A stretch of 64,000 bases of DNA from Paenibacillus castaneae (lineage in GTDB: Bacteria; Bacillota; Bacilli; Paenibacillales; Paenibacillaceae): the NCBI RefSeq assembly GCF_002884445.1, contig NZ_KZ614144.1, positions 413,272-477,271 of the forward strand, written 5' to 3'. A model generated the notes under the pieces. It ran no database searches. It saw nothing but the letters and a program-made list of their open reading frames with translations, and was not told the DNA's origin. Both the position numbers and the translations under genes were made by a program. Shown here in pieces: positions 1 to 9,600 of this stretch (the first letter of the stretch is position 1; every line of letters starts with the position of its first letter).

Positions 1-25
1 AGAGACCCCGCGAGGTCTCTTTTTT
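1..25 (+). terminator. Rho-independent terminator
   Basis: AGAGACC (1-7) pairs with GGTCTCT (14-20) and is followed by a T tract (20-25). It points along the plus strand, so it probably ends a gene left of the window. It may also serve the minus-strand exporter gene that ends at 41. Confidence 0.75.
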
Positions 26-40
26 GTCTTCAAGATGGCA

Positions 41-1246
41 TTATGACTCTAGAGATGGGCGCTGCTTGTCCTCTAATCGCTGTCTTTGCAGTAATATAGC
101 TGCTGAAATTAACAGTATGCCATTAATAACGAATACCCAACGGATGGGAATAATTCCGCCCAGCACACCTCCAATAACGGGTGCGAGCATGGTGGCAAAT
201 TGTGTGGCTGATTGATTGAGGCTGAAAGCTCGTCCGCGGAAGTCAGACTCCGTGATCTTGACAATAGCGGCATTGACGGCTGGATAGACACCGGCGAAGA
301 ACAGGCCGTACATAAACCGAAGAACACCGAACTGCCCGTAGCTGCTTACAAAAAACTGGAGAATGTTCCCGATTCCTCCTCCAAGAAGCCCAATGAACAA
401 CACTTTGGAGAAGCCGATACGCTGACCGATCTTGCCCCATTGCGGGGCAGCTAATAATGTAGCGATGCCAACCGCCGAGAATACGATGCCTGATTTCAAG
501 GATGCCTCGCTCTTAATCACGCCAAGCTGCAGCACATAGACGGTTAACAGCGGTTCAAGCAGCATGACGGAGAATGTGGCCAGGCCGGCGATGAGAAGCA
601 GTGTTGCAAAGGTACGGTTTGCGAGCGCATGCTTCACATCCTCCTTAATCGAAGATCTTACGGATGAACGGTTGAATTTGGTCTCGTGAACGAATAGGGT
701 AGCAATCAATGCAGCAACCAGCACAACGCAGCCAGAAAATACGAATGCCTCGCGATTGCCGATGAGATGACTGACAACCCCGCCGATGACAGGCCCGATA
801 ATGCCACCGGTTGCGCTGGCCGTAGCCATTATGCCAAGTGCATAACCTGATTTGTCCTCCGGCGTGTTGGTGGCAACGAGCGCGATCGCCGCAGGCACAT
901 AACCGGCTAATAGCCCCTGAAAAACACGCAGCACTAGAAATAGATAAGGATCATGAATAAAATAGGTTAAAAAATACATGACGGCTAAGCTGAAGCCAGA
1001 GCGAATAAGCATCGGCCTGCGGCCATACTTATCGGATAAGGAGCCCCAGAACGGCGCAATGAGCGCGCTCGCGAGAAACGTAATCCCAAATGAGATGCCG
1101 GACCATGTCTCCAGATGGTTGGTAATGCCAAGCTCTGTATTTAAGAACAGCGGAATAAAAGGGATAGAAATCGTATAAGCAGCGCTGCAAAAAAAGACGC
1201 CCGCCCATAAAACAAACAAGTTTCGTTTCCATGAAAACATCGTCAA
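41..1246 (-). CDS. MFS multidrug exporter, MdtG-like
   Basis: A 401-residue, twelve-helix major facilitator protein, probably a proton-coupled drug exporter in the cytoplasmic membrane. The N-terminal WKRNLFVLW, WSGISFGITFL and PFWGSLSDKYGRR segments (the last is MFS motif A) resemble E. coli MdtG. GIIGPVIGG in helix 5 is the antiporter motif C. The first codon is TTG with AGGA 8 bases upstream. An in-frame ATG two codons later (1240) has poorer spacing and is the alternative. The gene stands alone, divergent from the deacetylase-like gene. The substrate cannot be read from sequence. Confidence 0.88.
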   Translation of the reverse strand: MTMFSWKRNLFVLWAGVFFCSAAYTISIPFIPLFLNTELGITNHLETWSGISFGITFLASALIAPFWGSLSDKYGRRPMLIRSGFSLAVMYFLTYFIHDPYLFLVLRVFQGLLAGYVPAAIALVATNTPEDKSGYALGIMATASATGGIIGPVIGGVVSHLIGNREAFVFSGCVVLVAALIATLFVHETKFNRSSVRSSIKEDVKHALANRTFATLLLIAGLATFSVMLLEPLLTVYVLQLGVIKSEASLKSGIVFSAVGIATLLAAPQWGKIGQRIGFSKVLFIGLLGGGIGNILQFFVSSYGQFGVLRFMYGLFFAGVYPAVNAAIVKITESDFRGRAFSLNQSATQFATMLAPVIGGVLGGIIPIRWVFVINGILLISAAILLQRQRLEDKQRPSLES

Positions 1247-1308
1247 GTATCACATCCTAAGGCTGCTAATGATCTTATTATTGTATACCTATTTGAAAAT
1301 AAACACTA

Positions 1309-1337
1309 TTGGACGGAATTATAGGTATAATTATAGA
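1309..1337 (+). promoter_or_regulatory. Candidate sigma-A promoter of deacetylase-like gene
   Basis: TTGGAC (1309-1314), 17-base spacer, TATAGA (1332-1337). The Shine-Dalgarno CGGAGG lies at 1365-1370. The match is moderate. Confidence 0.4.
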
Positions 1338-1379
1338 TGAATAACTTTGGCATCAATAAATAAACGGAGGTTTCTTGTT

Positions 1380-1961
1380 ATGTTGGCGGTGGAAAAAACG
1401 GTGAGTCTCACAATTGATGCGGGTCCAGCCGGAGATTTTATACAAAAAGTCGATTATTTAAATGAAAAAGGAATGACGGCTGTGTGGTTCTGCTTAGGCG
1501 AAGCGCTGGAAAGCGAAGCTGAGAAAGCGGTATACGCGGTTAAGCATGGCCATCAGATTGGAAATCGGGGCTATAAGGATGCAGATTTCTCTGAGCTGAG
1601 CTTAGATGAGGCAAGAGAGCAGATTGAGCTTGCGGACAGGCTTGTGGAGCAGATTTATCGGAGCGCGGCCGTTTCCAGACCTTCTAAGCTGTTTCGTTAT
1701 CCTGAAATCGGGGATGAGATAAGCGATGAGCATCTTGCGGGCTTGCAGCTGGTTTTGGAAGAGCTGGGCTATGTGCAGGTTTCCAGCACGCTTGATACCT
1801 TTGATATAGGAATGAGCCTTGTTCCTGGTACTGTGAAGGATTTAGATTCATCCATCCAGGATGAGATCATCCAGATTCATGACTGGATTCCGACAGGCCC
1901 ATTTAAGGCATTAATTGATAAATTGATCGAAGCAGGGTTTATTTGCAAGCTGCCTGCGTGA
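1380..1961 (+). CDS. Polysaccharide deacetylase-like protein, degenerate active site
   Basis: A 193-residue protein with the outline of a NodB-fold carbohydrate esterase: TIDAGP near the N terminus, KHGHQIGNRGY in the middle, a RYPEIGD segment and IIQIHDW near the end. The canonical motifs are TFDDGP and the metal-binding HxxxH (as in HTYSH). Here the second Asp is Ala and the motif-2 His residues are missing, so zinc-dependent deacetylation is unlikely. It has no signal peptide. The start is ATG 1380, with CGGAGG and 9 bases spacing; a longer TTG start at 1347 overlaps that site. It may be a sugar-binding pseudoenzyme. Confidence 0.7.
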   Translation: MLAVEKTVSLTIDAGPAGDFIQKVDYLNEKGMTAVWFCLGEALESEAEKAVYAVKHGHQIGNRGYKDADFSELSLDEAREQIELADRLVEQIYRSAAVSRPSKLFRYPEIGDEISDEHLAGLQLVLEELGYVQVSSTLDTFDIGMSLVPGTVKDLDSSIQDEIIQIHDWIPTGPFKALIDKLIEAGFICKLPA

Positions 1962-2004
1962 GCGCATATAACGATTATTCCGGCAATAAATGAGAAGAAA
2001 CAAC

Positions 2005-2047
2005 AAATGACGATGCGAGAATATTTCTTGCTCCGTCATTTTTTTGT
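2005..2047 (+). terminator. Rho-independent terminator
   Basis: AAATGACG (2005-2012) pairs with CGTCATTT (2034-2041). GCGAGAA and TTCTTGC pair inside the loop, and a run of T follows. It ends the deacetylase-like transcript. Confidence 0.75.
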
Positions 2048-2408
2048 TTGTATTCATATTGTAATTAAAGATGGAGCTTGCCAGCCTGGAGCCTATTACA
2101 GCGAGCAGCAGGCTTGAGCTGAACAAATGAATAAGCATAAGAAATAGATAAACGATAACTGCGGATAATAGCGAAGACGCGCTTAATTTCAGAAATGGAA
2201 AATAAACTCTTGTACAATCGGCTAACGGCCTGAAATGAGACGATTTATTATGGATATGAAGCTTGACTGAACGTTTACTGAAAGCGATGAAATGGCCGGA
2301 ACGAGGGCAGGTTTTGAAGCGGTTTAATTGGTTTAATAAGAGTGTAACCGTCAAATTCTGTATTAGTTAAAAGCGTAAAGTTCGATAATAAGAGAGGGGA
2401 TATCCCAG
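2048..2408. other. Intergenic stretch without recognised gene
   Basis: AT-rich spacer between the terminator and the next gene. A minus-strand open frame crosses it and runs into the end of the preceding gene, but it has no family likeness or good ribosome site. GAGAGGGGAT just before 2409 is the ribosome site of the next gene. Confidence 0.5.
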
Positions 2409-2798
2409 ATGCGCTTTATTCCTGCTGCAAGAAGCAGTGCGTGGTGGCTGTTGGCCGGAGCATCATCCATATTGATCAGCGTGCTCATGTGGATTATTCG
2501 ATTTGTTTTATTGCATCAACCTTTTACCGGTATGCATGCATTCCGGTTTATGATATTAGCGGTCGTATTGTCCTTTCTATTTGGATTTGCTGGCTGGATT
2601 GGCGCACAAAGATTATGGCTTTTATCGAATGCAGGCATCGTCATAGGGCTTATCCTCATGGCCTTCTATTCTCGCGATTTAACGGGATGGCAGGACTTGG
2701 TAAGCTTCTTTGTTTTTCTGGAGGCAGTCGCGTTAAGCTTCATTGTGGGCTCGATTGTGGAAGGGGCGTTTCTCATCTGGCGATTGGCAAGAAGGTAG
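2409..2798 (+). CDS. Small four-helix membrane protein, unknown function
   Basis: A 129-residue, very hydrophobic protein with about four transmembrane helices (roughly residues 13-33, 44-64, 68-87 and 98-122) and an Arg-rich C terminus (WRLARR). AGAGGGG precedes ATG with suitable spacing. No family was recognised. It lies 90 bases upstream of the thioesterase gene on the same strand with no terminator between, so the two may be cotranscribed. Confidence 0.65.
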   Translation: MRFIPAARSSAWWLLAGASSILISVLMWIIRFVLLHQPFTGMHAFRFMILAVVLSFLFGFAGWIGAQRLWLLSNAGIVIGLILMAFYSRDLTGWQDLVSFFVFLEAVALSFIVGSIVEGAFLIWRLARR

Positions 2799-2888
2799 TG
2801 AAAGAAGAGGCGAAGGGCGAGGCATAACAGAAGGATTAAAAGGGAAATATGAACGCAGAAGCAAGTAAGCAGAAAGAAGGTAATCTGA

Positions 2889-3407
2889 ATGATGCAGGAT
2901 AGCAAATTTGTGAAGGAAACGCGATGCTTTAAAATTTCTAGAGTATTTCCGACCGATGTCAACAATCATGATACCTTGTTTGGCGGCAAGCTGATGTCCT
3001 ATATTGATGATATTGCGTCTATCTCAGCATCAAAATTATGTCGTGCGACAGCCGTTACCGCTTCTACGGATTCTGTGGACTTTTTATATCCGATTAGACC
3101 AACCGATTCCGTGTCGTTGGAGTCATTCGTAACCTGGACAGGCAAAAGCTCAATGGAGGTTTTTGTGAAGGTGGTAAGGGAGGATTTGAGAACGGGAGAA
3201 AGAAAAATTGCTGCAACCTCATTTCTTACATTCGTAGGCATGGATGAATCCAACCAGAAGGTGCCTGCTCCGCAAATTATTCCGGAGACAGAGGAAGAAC
3301 AGAAATTATTCGAAACCGCCTCCATCAGGACGCATATGAGGAAGCATCGAAGAGAAGAAAGTAAGAAATTTGCCGATTTCTTATTAACCAAATATCCTTG
3401 GGAATAA
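2889..3407 (+). CDS. Acyl-CoA thioesterase, hotdog fold (YkhA-like)
   Basis: A 172-residue cytosolic single-hotdog acyl-CoA thioesterase that hydrolyses acyl-CoA to free acid and CoA, of the kind found in Bacillus YkhA and BACH enzymes. Diagnostic segments are PTDVNNHDTLFGGKLMSYID, where N/HxxxxGG with the following acidic residues forms the active site, and VDFLYPIRPTDSV. The C-terminal basic helix (MRKHRREESKKFADFL) is typical of the group. AAGAAGG lies 8 bases before the first of two tandem ATGs. Length is normal for the family. Confidence 0.9.
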   Translation: MMQDSKFVKETRCFKISRVFPTDVNNHDTLFGGKLMSYIDDIASISASKLCRATAVTASTDSVDFLYPIRPTDSVSLESFVTWTGKSSMEVFVKVVREDLRTGERKIAATSFLTFVGMDESNQKVPAPQIIPETEEEQKLFETASIRTHMRKHRREESKKFADFLLTKYPWE

Positions 3408-3554
3408 CGTGTATCATCCATTTAAATCAGCTTTAAGACTTGGTTTAAACTAGACTTAAGTCGATGTCGCTTGCTCTCTTTATCGTATATATTAACGAAA
3501 GGAGTTCATGGCATGACGCGGTCTATAGCCTTTTTTATATGTTTGATATATAGA

Positions 3555-3597
3555 AACAGCTGTCGCAGAAAGAATTCTGCGACAGCTGTTTTTTTTG
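3555..3597 (+). terminator. Strong Rho-independent terminator
   Basis: A perfect 16-bp stem, 3555-3570 with 3575-3590, loop AGAA, then eight T. It lies 150 bases past the thioesterase stop, and a short frame with a good ribosome site (ATG 3513) runs straight into it. Confidence 0.9.
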
Positions 3598-3605
3598 AGC
3601 GTGAT

Positions 3606-4556
3606 TCAATTATTTGGGTTGTGAGAAGTTTGGAAATCCTCATCCCATTTGTATTTTTCGTTATAAATTCGTTCTACTTCGTCAGCTAATTGTTCCCAGT
3701 TCCGATGGGGGCTGCTTTGAACCATTCGATATAGGCGCAGGAAACGCTCCTTCGGAAGCTTATGCGCGTAGCGTATAATGAGATAGGGATAAAGTGTAAT
3801 ATATCGCTTCATCCGAATAGCTGCTCCCGCAACGCCGATTAGAATGCTTTCGCCATGCTCCATTTGTAGAATCTGGCCTTCGTACATGAGCACGTAGCGG
3901 AACGCATCTTCTTTAATTAAATCTCTTCTAATCTTAGAGAGCTCGCCAATATAGTCTGCAAGGTCGGGATTGAAGTGATCCAGCAGCAGCGGTTTCAGCA
4001 TCAAATCCATATCCTTGCGCAGAACGAAGGATTGCAGCAGCAGGATTTGCTCTAATCGAAGCTGGTCCGTCTGGACGAGTGCTCCGACTTCACGGAGCAT
4101 CTCATAGGTTAGCGGCTTATTGCCGCTCTGAAATACCGCAATGGCAGCATCTCGGTCAGCCGTCAAGCCTGCAGCCAGCTTATTGGCTTCCTTGTGAAAC
4201 AGCTTCTCGAGCAGCATGAGCTGTTCAGCGGGCGCCGACTTTCTCTGAACGATCCAAAGTACCGCAATAAGCACAATCCCTCCTGCTGCGCATAGGCCAA
4301 GCAGCATAGGCGATTGACTTAGGACAAGTCCAATGAGCAGGATGAGCATGGCGATAAGCCGAGCTTTCCACATGGAACGCCTCAGCATGGAGGCGGCTTT
4401 CCTATCGATGCTGATCAGTGCTTTTTTACCGCAAATCATACACTGTTTGTCCCCGAGGACGGTGAAATGATTGCAGCTGCGGCATATTTTAAGCTTCTTA
4501 TAAGCATAGCGTGTTTTAATGAAGGGGCTGAGGTTGACCGGCAGCTTCTTATTCAT
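3606..4556 (-). CDS. Zinc-ribbon membrane protein of the vWA/tubulin-like locus
   Basis: A 316-residue protein with an N-terminal zinc ribbon (Cys25, Cys28, Cys39, Cys42), two closely spaced transmembrane helices at about 63-83 and 86-105, and a helical C-terminal domain of about 210 residues with no recognised motifs. Both soluble parts are probably cytosolic. Its ATG overlaps the stop of the 50-residue gene upstream (ATGA), so the two are translationally coupled. It has no Shine-Dalgarno of its own. The pair faces the vWA/tubulin-like operon across about 150 bases, which suggests, but does not prove, a shared function. Confidence 0.75.
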   Translation of the reverse strand: MNKKLPVNLSPFIKTRYAYKKLKICRSCNHFTVLGDKQCMICGKKALISIDRKAASMLRRSMWKARLIAMLILLIGLVLSQSPMLLGLCAAGGIVLIAVLWIVQRKSAPAEQLMLLEKLFHKEANKLAAGLTADRDAAIAVFQSGNKPLTYEMLREVGALVQTDQLRLEQILLLQSFVLRKDMDLMLKPLLLDHFNPDLADYIGELSKIRRDLIKEDAFRYVLMYEGQILQMEHGESILIGVAGAAIRMKRYITLYPYLIIRYAHKLPKERFLRLYRMVQSSPHRNWEQLADEVERIYNEKYKWDEDFQTSHNPNN

Positions 4557-4705
4557 TCACGTTCACGCTGACCGCTTTTCAGTATAGATCTTACGAGAAT
4601 GTCCAGCTGCTCGGGGGAGGGGGCACGCTTCCGGCGGGAATAGTAATTAGCCGATTTAATAACGACAAAAAGAAACAAAAGTCCTAGGCAGACGTATGTA
4701 ACCAT
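4553..4705 (-). CDS. 50-residue single-TM protein, coupled to zinc-ribbon protein
   Basis: A short gene with an excellent ribosome site: AGAAAGGA seven bases before ATG 4705. The product starts with a hydrophobic helix (about residues 4-19, MVTYVCLGLLFLFVVIK), then a basic stretch (YYSRRKR) and a charged tail ending QRERE. Its TGA overlaps the ATG of the zinc-ribbon gene. The topology suggests a small membrane-anchored partner or assembly factor. I recognise no family; the call rests on the start signal, coupling and composition. Confidence 0.7.
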   Translation of the reverse strand: MVTYVCLGLLFLFVVIKSANYYSRRKRAPSPEQLDILVRSILKSGQRERE

Positions 4706-4856
4706 GTTAGGTTCCTTTCTTACAGTAAAAGTGATTTATGGGAGTCTATCGAGTATACTTACTTTATAGTATAGCACCATAGCAGGAGCGGTGACTAACA
4801 GTGACTATTGGACTATTGCGGTTTATTTGTCAATCTTTTCGTAAAGGAGTATTACC
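4706..4856. promoter_or_regulatory. Divergent promoter region of the vWA/tubulin-like locus
   Basis: About 150 bases drive the seven-gene operon to the right and the two-gene unit to the left. It contains TATACT and TATAGT boxes around 4754-4771 and a near-direct repeat GTGACTAACA/GTGACTATTG (about 4791-4810) that could be an operator. I could not fix a convincing -35/-10 pair for either direction. Confidence 0.45.
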
Positions 4857-6632
4857 ATGATTTCAATAAAACGTTTCACCCGTTATCTCATGATAGCGGC
4901 AATCGTTCTGCTGCTGCCGTTCAGCCGTTTCACAACGGTCAATGCCGCGCAAAGCGGTTCTCAGATCGATGCGGTGCTCGTACTTGATGTGAGCAACTCC
5001 ATGAGCTATAGTGATCCGAACAAAATAGGCAATGAAGCGATGAAGATGTTCATCGACATGCTGTCAACGCAGGGCGACCAAGTGGGAATTGTTGCCTATA
5101 CGGATAGGATTGAGCGTGAGAAGGCGCTGCTCTCTATCAAATCAGCAGCGGATAAAGAAAATCTGAAAGCATTTATCGACCAGTTAAATCGCGGCGCCTA
5201 TACAGATATAGCGGTCGGAGTGAAGGAAGCGGTACAAATATTGGCCGATGGAGCAGATCCTGCGCATGAGCCGATGATTATTCTGCTGGCCGACGGCAAT
5301 AACGACTTTAATAAGAAATCAGGCAGAACGCAGGCCCAATCTGACGAGGAAATGGATAAGGCGCTTAAGGAAGCGAATGCCAGCGGCCTGCCAATTTATA
5401 CGATTGGCCTCAATGCGGATGGTAAATTAAACAAGGAAGCACTTGCTAAGCTGTCGGAGCAAACGGGCGGCAAGTCGTTCTCAACGGATACAGCTGACGA
5501 TCTGCCTCAAATATTAAGTGAAATCTTTGCCAGCCATCTGGATCTCAACGTTGTGCCGGTCGATTCCTTTACCGCTGACGGAAGCTATCAGAATGTGAAG
5601 ATTTCCGTTCCTAACGCCAATGTGCTGGAAGCGAATATATCGATTATGTCATCCAAACCGGTAGAGGCGAAGCTGATTGATCCTTCTGGAAATGCGGTGG
5701 CCATTCCTTCAGACGGCGTTCTGCTGTCGAAGTCGAAGAGCTACTCCTTAATCAAGCTGCTCAAGCCTGCTGAAGGGGATTGGACCCTTCAGGTTAAAGG
5801 GGTCAATCGGGATAAAATCGATATTAATCTCATTTTCAACTATGATTTGAGCTTGGTGATGGACCCGCTTGCTGGAACGGCTTATTCAAAGGGCGATAAG
5901 GTGAATATCAGTTCTTACTTAATGAGCGGCGGACAAAAGTTGAAGGATAGCGAGCAGTATCGCAACATGAACGCCAGTTTACTCGTCAAGGATTTAGATT
6001 CGGGCAAAACGGAAGAAATAGAAATGAAAAATGCCGGCGATCATTTCGAAGGAACCTACCAAATCGCCGATCAGCATGAATATGAATTGAAAGTAAAGGC
6101 CGAGGAGAAAAGCTTCTTCCGCGAGACCGATGCGGTCACGATCAGCGCCAAGGGTGGTGGAGCGGGACAGACAACGCCTGTCCAGCCTGCTAAGGAGAAG
6201 AAGCCCTTCCCACTTGTACCCGTCATTGTAGGCGTGCTCGTTCTTGCTGCCTTGCTAGCGGCAGCTTACTACGTGCTGCGTATGCTCAAGCAAGCAAATC
6301 GCGGCTTTGTCGGTCAATTGGTTATTGAAATTCGGGATGAGAATACAGGGGACAAAACATCTCCGCAGTACAAGAAGCTAACCGCGTTCAAAGGAAAATT
6401 CAATCTTCATCAGCTGCTGCAGCTGGCGCCGGAATTGAAGGAAACAGACGCTATTATATTTAAACCGGGCAGCAATGATCGCATACTGCTCAAGAATGGC
6501 TCCGCAAGCACGATTGAAAAGTCGGGACGCGCTGTTGATGCAACCCGCGAGTACGAACTGAAAAGTGGAGATCGCATCACCGTTTCGTTACAGCAAATCG
6601 ACAAAACGATATTAATAGAATATCTCGTTTAA
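4857..6632 (+). CDS. Secreted vWA-domain protein with TM anchor and cytosolic tail
   Basis: 591 residues. An N-terminal signal peptide or signal anchor is cleaved probably after VNA (about residue 30). The vWA domain at about 38-225 has an intact MIDAS: D44-V-S-N-S, with the Thr loop in GAYTDIA and Asp in LLADGNND. A beta-rich region follows (about 235-430), then a Pro/Lys-rich linker, a transmembrane helix at about 453-476, and a cytosolic domain of about 110 residues that may be FHA- or ubiquitin-like in shape. AAAGGAG sits 7 bases before ATG. First gene of the operon; it could sense extracellular ligand or partner protein and signal to the cytosolic tubulin-like and GTPase proteins. Confidence 0.85.
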   Translation: MISIKRFTRYLMIAAIVLLLPFSRFTTVNAAQSGSQIDAVLVLDVSNSMSYSDPNKIGNEAMKMFIDMLSTQGDQVGIVAYTDRIEREKALLSIKSAADKENLKAFIDQLNRGAYTDIAVGVKEAVQILADGADPAHEPMIILLADGNNDFNKKSGRTQAQSDEEMDKALKEANASGLPIYTIGLNADGKLNKEALAKLSEQTGGKSFSTDTADDLPQILSEIFASHLDLNVVPVDSFTADGSYQNVKISVPNANVLEANISIMSSKPVEAKLIDPSGNAVAIPSDGVLLSKSKSYSLIKLLKPAEGDWTLQVKGVNRDKIDINLIFNYDLSLVMDPLAGTAYSKGDKVNISSYLMSGGQKLKDSEQYRNMNASLLVKDLDSGKTEEIEMKNAGDHFEGTYQIADQHEYELKVKAEEKSFFRETDAVTISAKGGGAGQTTPVQPAKEKKPFPLVPVIVGVLVLAALLAAAYYVLRMLKQANRGFVGQLVIEIRDENTGDKTSPQYKKLTAFKGKFNLHQLLQLAPELKETDAIIFKPGSNDRILLKNGSASTIEKSGRAVDATREYELKSGDRITVSLQQIDKTILIEYLV

Positions 6633-6656
6633 ATAGAGTCCAGGAGGTAGAAAAGG

Positions 6657-9600
6657 ATGAAACCGATCGTAAGAGAGCATATACAGCAATTGGACGTTTC
6701 GTTAGGCGGAGGCATAGTCAGTGAGAAAATTAGGGTCGATACCATTGATAACCCGATATTGATTATCGGGCTCGGCGGCACAGGCATAGATGCGCTGCTG
6801 CGCTTGAAATATCAAATTAACCGAAGATTCAAGCTGCCGGAGGATCCGGTTTCCAAGAGAAAACGGGATAAGCCCGATAACGTGGAATTTCTTGCTTTTG
6901 AAACCAACGAGCAGGACCGCAACAAAAAATATAAAGGAATTGGCCTTGATCCGATCAATGAGTTCGTGCTGTTGTCCAACGCCGAGGTCGGAGGCCTGCT
7001 GCAAAACCGCAGTATTCTAGAACCGTATATAACGGACTGGTTGTCTCCCGAGCTTAGTATTACGGATGGGATGAACGGTGCGGCAGGTGTGCGTCAAGCA
7101 GGACGCTTGCTTCTGTTTACGAAGATCAACCAGGTTGTTCAAAGCATTGATAAGAAGATCAAGACGCTCTCTGTCGGCACGAACAAGAAGCTGATGGTAT
7201 TTCTGCTTACCGGCTTGTCCGGCGGAACGGGCAGCGGCTGTTTTCTGGACATTTCCTATATCGTAAGAGGCATTATCGAGCGCGACCACGGTTCCGCTGG
7301 AATTGATCGGGTTAACACGCTCGGGTATTTGTTTACACCAGATATTAACCTGGCTAACAAGAGCTTAAGCGAGCATACGCGCGAGTACATTAAGAAGAAC
7401 GGTTACGCTGCGCTGAAGGAATTGGATTATTGGATGAATGTGGACAGCCGCGGGGAGCGGTTTAAGCAGCAGTACGGCAGCATATTGTCCGTTAATTCGC
7501 CGCTTCCGCCGTTTAACCTGTGCCACCTTATATCGGCAACTAATGCAGAAGGCAAGCTTCTGGAGAATGCCTATGATTATTGCATGAATGTAACGGCTGA
7601 GAACATTACAAACTTTATGGCAAGCGAGGATAAGCAGTCCGGAGAAGAATTCGCTATTCATGATTATATAAGCAATATCCGCACGAATATTGCGCAGATG
7701 AACAAGCTCTATCCGGCTAACTACGACTATAACATTATCGGTGCCTCTTCGGCTGTACTGCCAATTGAGGAAATGACGACTTATTTAGCTTATCGTTTGT
7801 TTAATAAAATGGACAAAATGTTCGAGAAGGCGCCGTCCCAAGAGGATGTTGAGAAGTTTGCGCGCAAGCTGGGCATTGATATCGACACGATAGGGAAAAC
7901 CTTCGATTCACGTATTCCTGAGCCATTGCCGGGCTATCAGAACAGCGAGCGCCTCAGCTACAATAACGTAATCAAGATGCAAGCCGTTAATATGGATACC
8001 GAGCTGGAGCAAAGCTTTCTTGCCCGTGCCCGCGAAGAATATATTAAAGCGAAGAAACAGCTGCCTGGTGAAATTGTCGGTCAATTCACAGACCAAATTC
8101 GTCGTACTTTTCTCCATCCGGAGCAAGGGCCGTTCTATGTATCGCGGCTTCTGTATACGGAGAAGGGCTTCTGCTTGCTGAAGATGCTGCTCTCTTATAT
8201 TGAGACGCTTCGCGAGAATCTGCAGCGATTGCCGCGCGATATTGAAGCGGCTAAAGAGCAGGCCGATGAGCGGATGGGCGACGCTAAGAGCGCCTTTGTG
8301 TCCAAGGACAAGAAGAAAAATAATTATATTGAAGCGAAGATCAATGAGTATTGGCTGCATGCGGATGTCGAGCGGATGGAGCAGATGATTGAATTTTACG
8401 AGGATTTGCACGCGCTGCTTAATAGCGAGAATAATCGTATCTACAATGTGTATACCGAGATATTAAATGTACTCAACTCGATATTTGCCAAGAACGGCGA
8501 TTTGCTCACGAACGGGGAGGAGCATGCCGATCACAAAGGGAACAAAACGTACTATTGGAATATCGTCAGCGTTCCGGACATTTCGGGTGTCATCAGCAAG
8601 CTTATGGACAATAAGGACGGGGATGATCTGATCCGCGACTTTACGCAGGAGCTGCTCGATCATTCGAATCAATGGGTAAAGGAGCAGGAAATCGATATTG
8701 TAAGCTCCATTTCGGAATTCCTAACGGATAAATTCGGTGATTTGATTACAAAATCGATGGAGGATTTCCTCGTTATGAAATACGGAAACGAGGAATCGAT
8801 TGAGAAATTTGTCGAGCGTCATATTGCCAGCAAGCTGGATGAGGAAGCCGTACCGGTATTCCATCTGAGCAACAGTTCAGGCAATCTGCACGTGCCATCA
8901 TGGGGCTTCGTGTCGGTGCCCGTTCAAGCGCCTAGCATATTGAAGGGTATTCGAAACTACCAGAACAATGCGCTTGGGAAATCCCATTTCACGATCAAGG
9001 AAAGTGAAGTGAAGAACCGGATTTTCTGGCTGAATACGAGAAACGGCGTACCTTTATTCGTGTACACGCCGCTGAAGGTATATGAAGAAAGCTATGAGCG
9101 GACCATTCTCGATAAAGAAGGCATTGGCCGTCATTTGGTGCAGACTGACCGTGTGAACTGGACATATCTTCCGTCACCTATTCCTGAGAAATCATGGGGA
9201 GACACTTACGTTAATTCACGGGTGCAGGGCTATAACGCAAGGGTCCGCGCTGAGTTCGCTAAAGCGGAAGGCTATCGGATTATTGTAGAGAAAGGGATCG
9301 ACAATAACACGAGCAGCCGTTATTCTGTTCAGTTTACGAAGCCATTCGATCTCGGAGCAGAGCTAAAGGGCTACAACATGCAGCTTGATGCGGCTAAGCC
9401 GAACTTGGGTGAAGTGAAGCGAGCTTTGAATGAGCTGAAGCGTCTGCTGTCCGAGGGGCTGGAGGTTGCAGGAGTGAAAGATATTTTTGGCAGCTTCTCT
9501 GAGGAGCTTGCGCAAGAAAATCTCATTCGTTCGCCTGAGCTCTTGGGACGCGTGCGCGAGGAACTGGCGAAGTACGAGGCTATAAGCGTCAAGGCAAACG

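Noticed and set aside
1911..2354. 147-codon minus-strand frame
   Set aside because: It overlaps the end of the deacetylase-like gene and a terminator, and has no family likeness or ribosome site.
3513..3689. Plus-strand frame with AAAGGAG and ATG 3513
   Set aside because: The start signal is good, but the frame passes through a 16-bp terminator stem and then runs antisense in the zinc-ribbon gene; perhaps a remnant.
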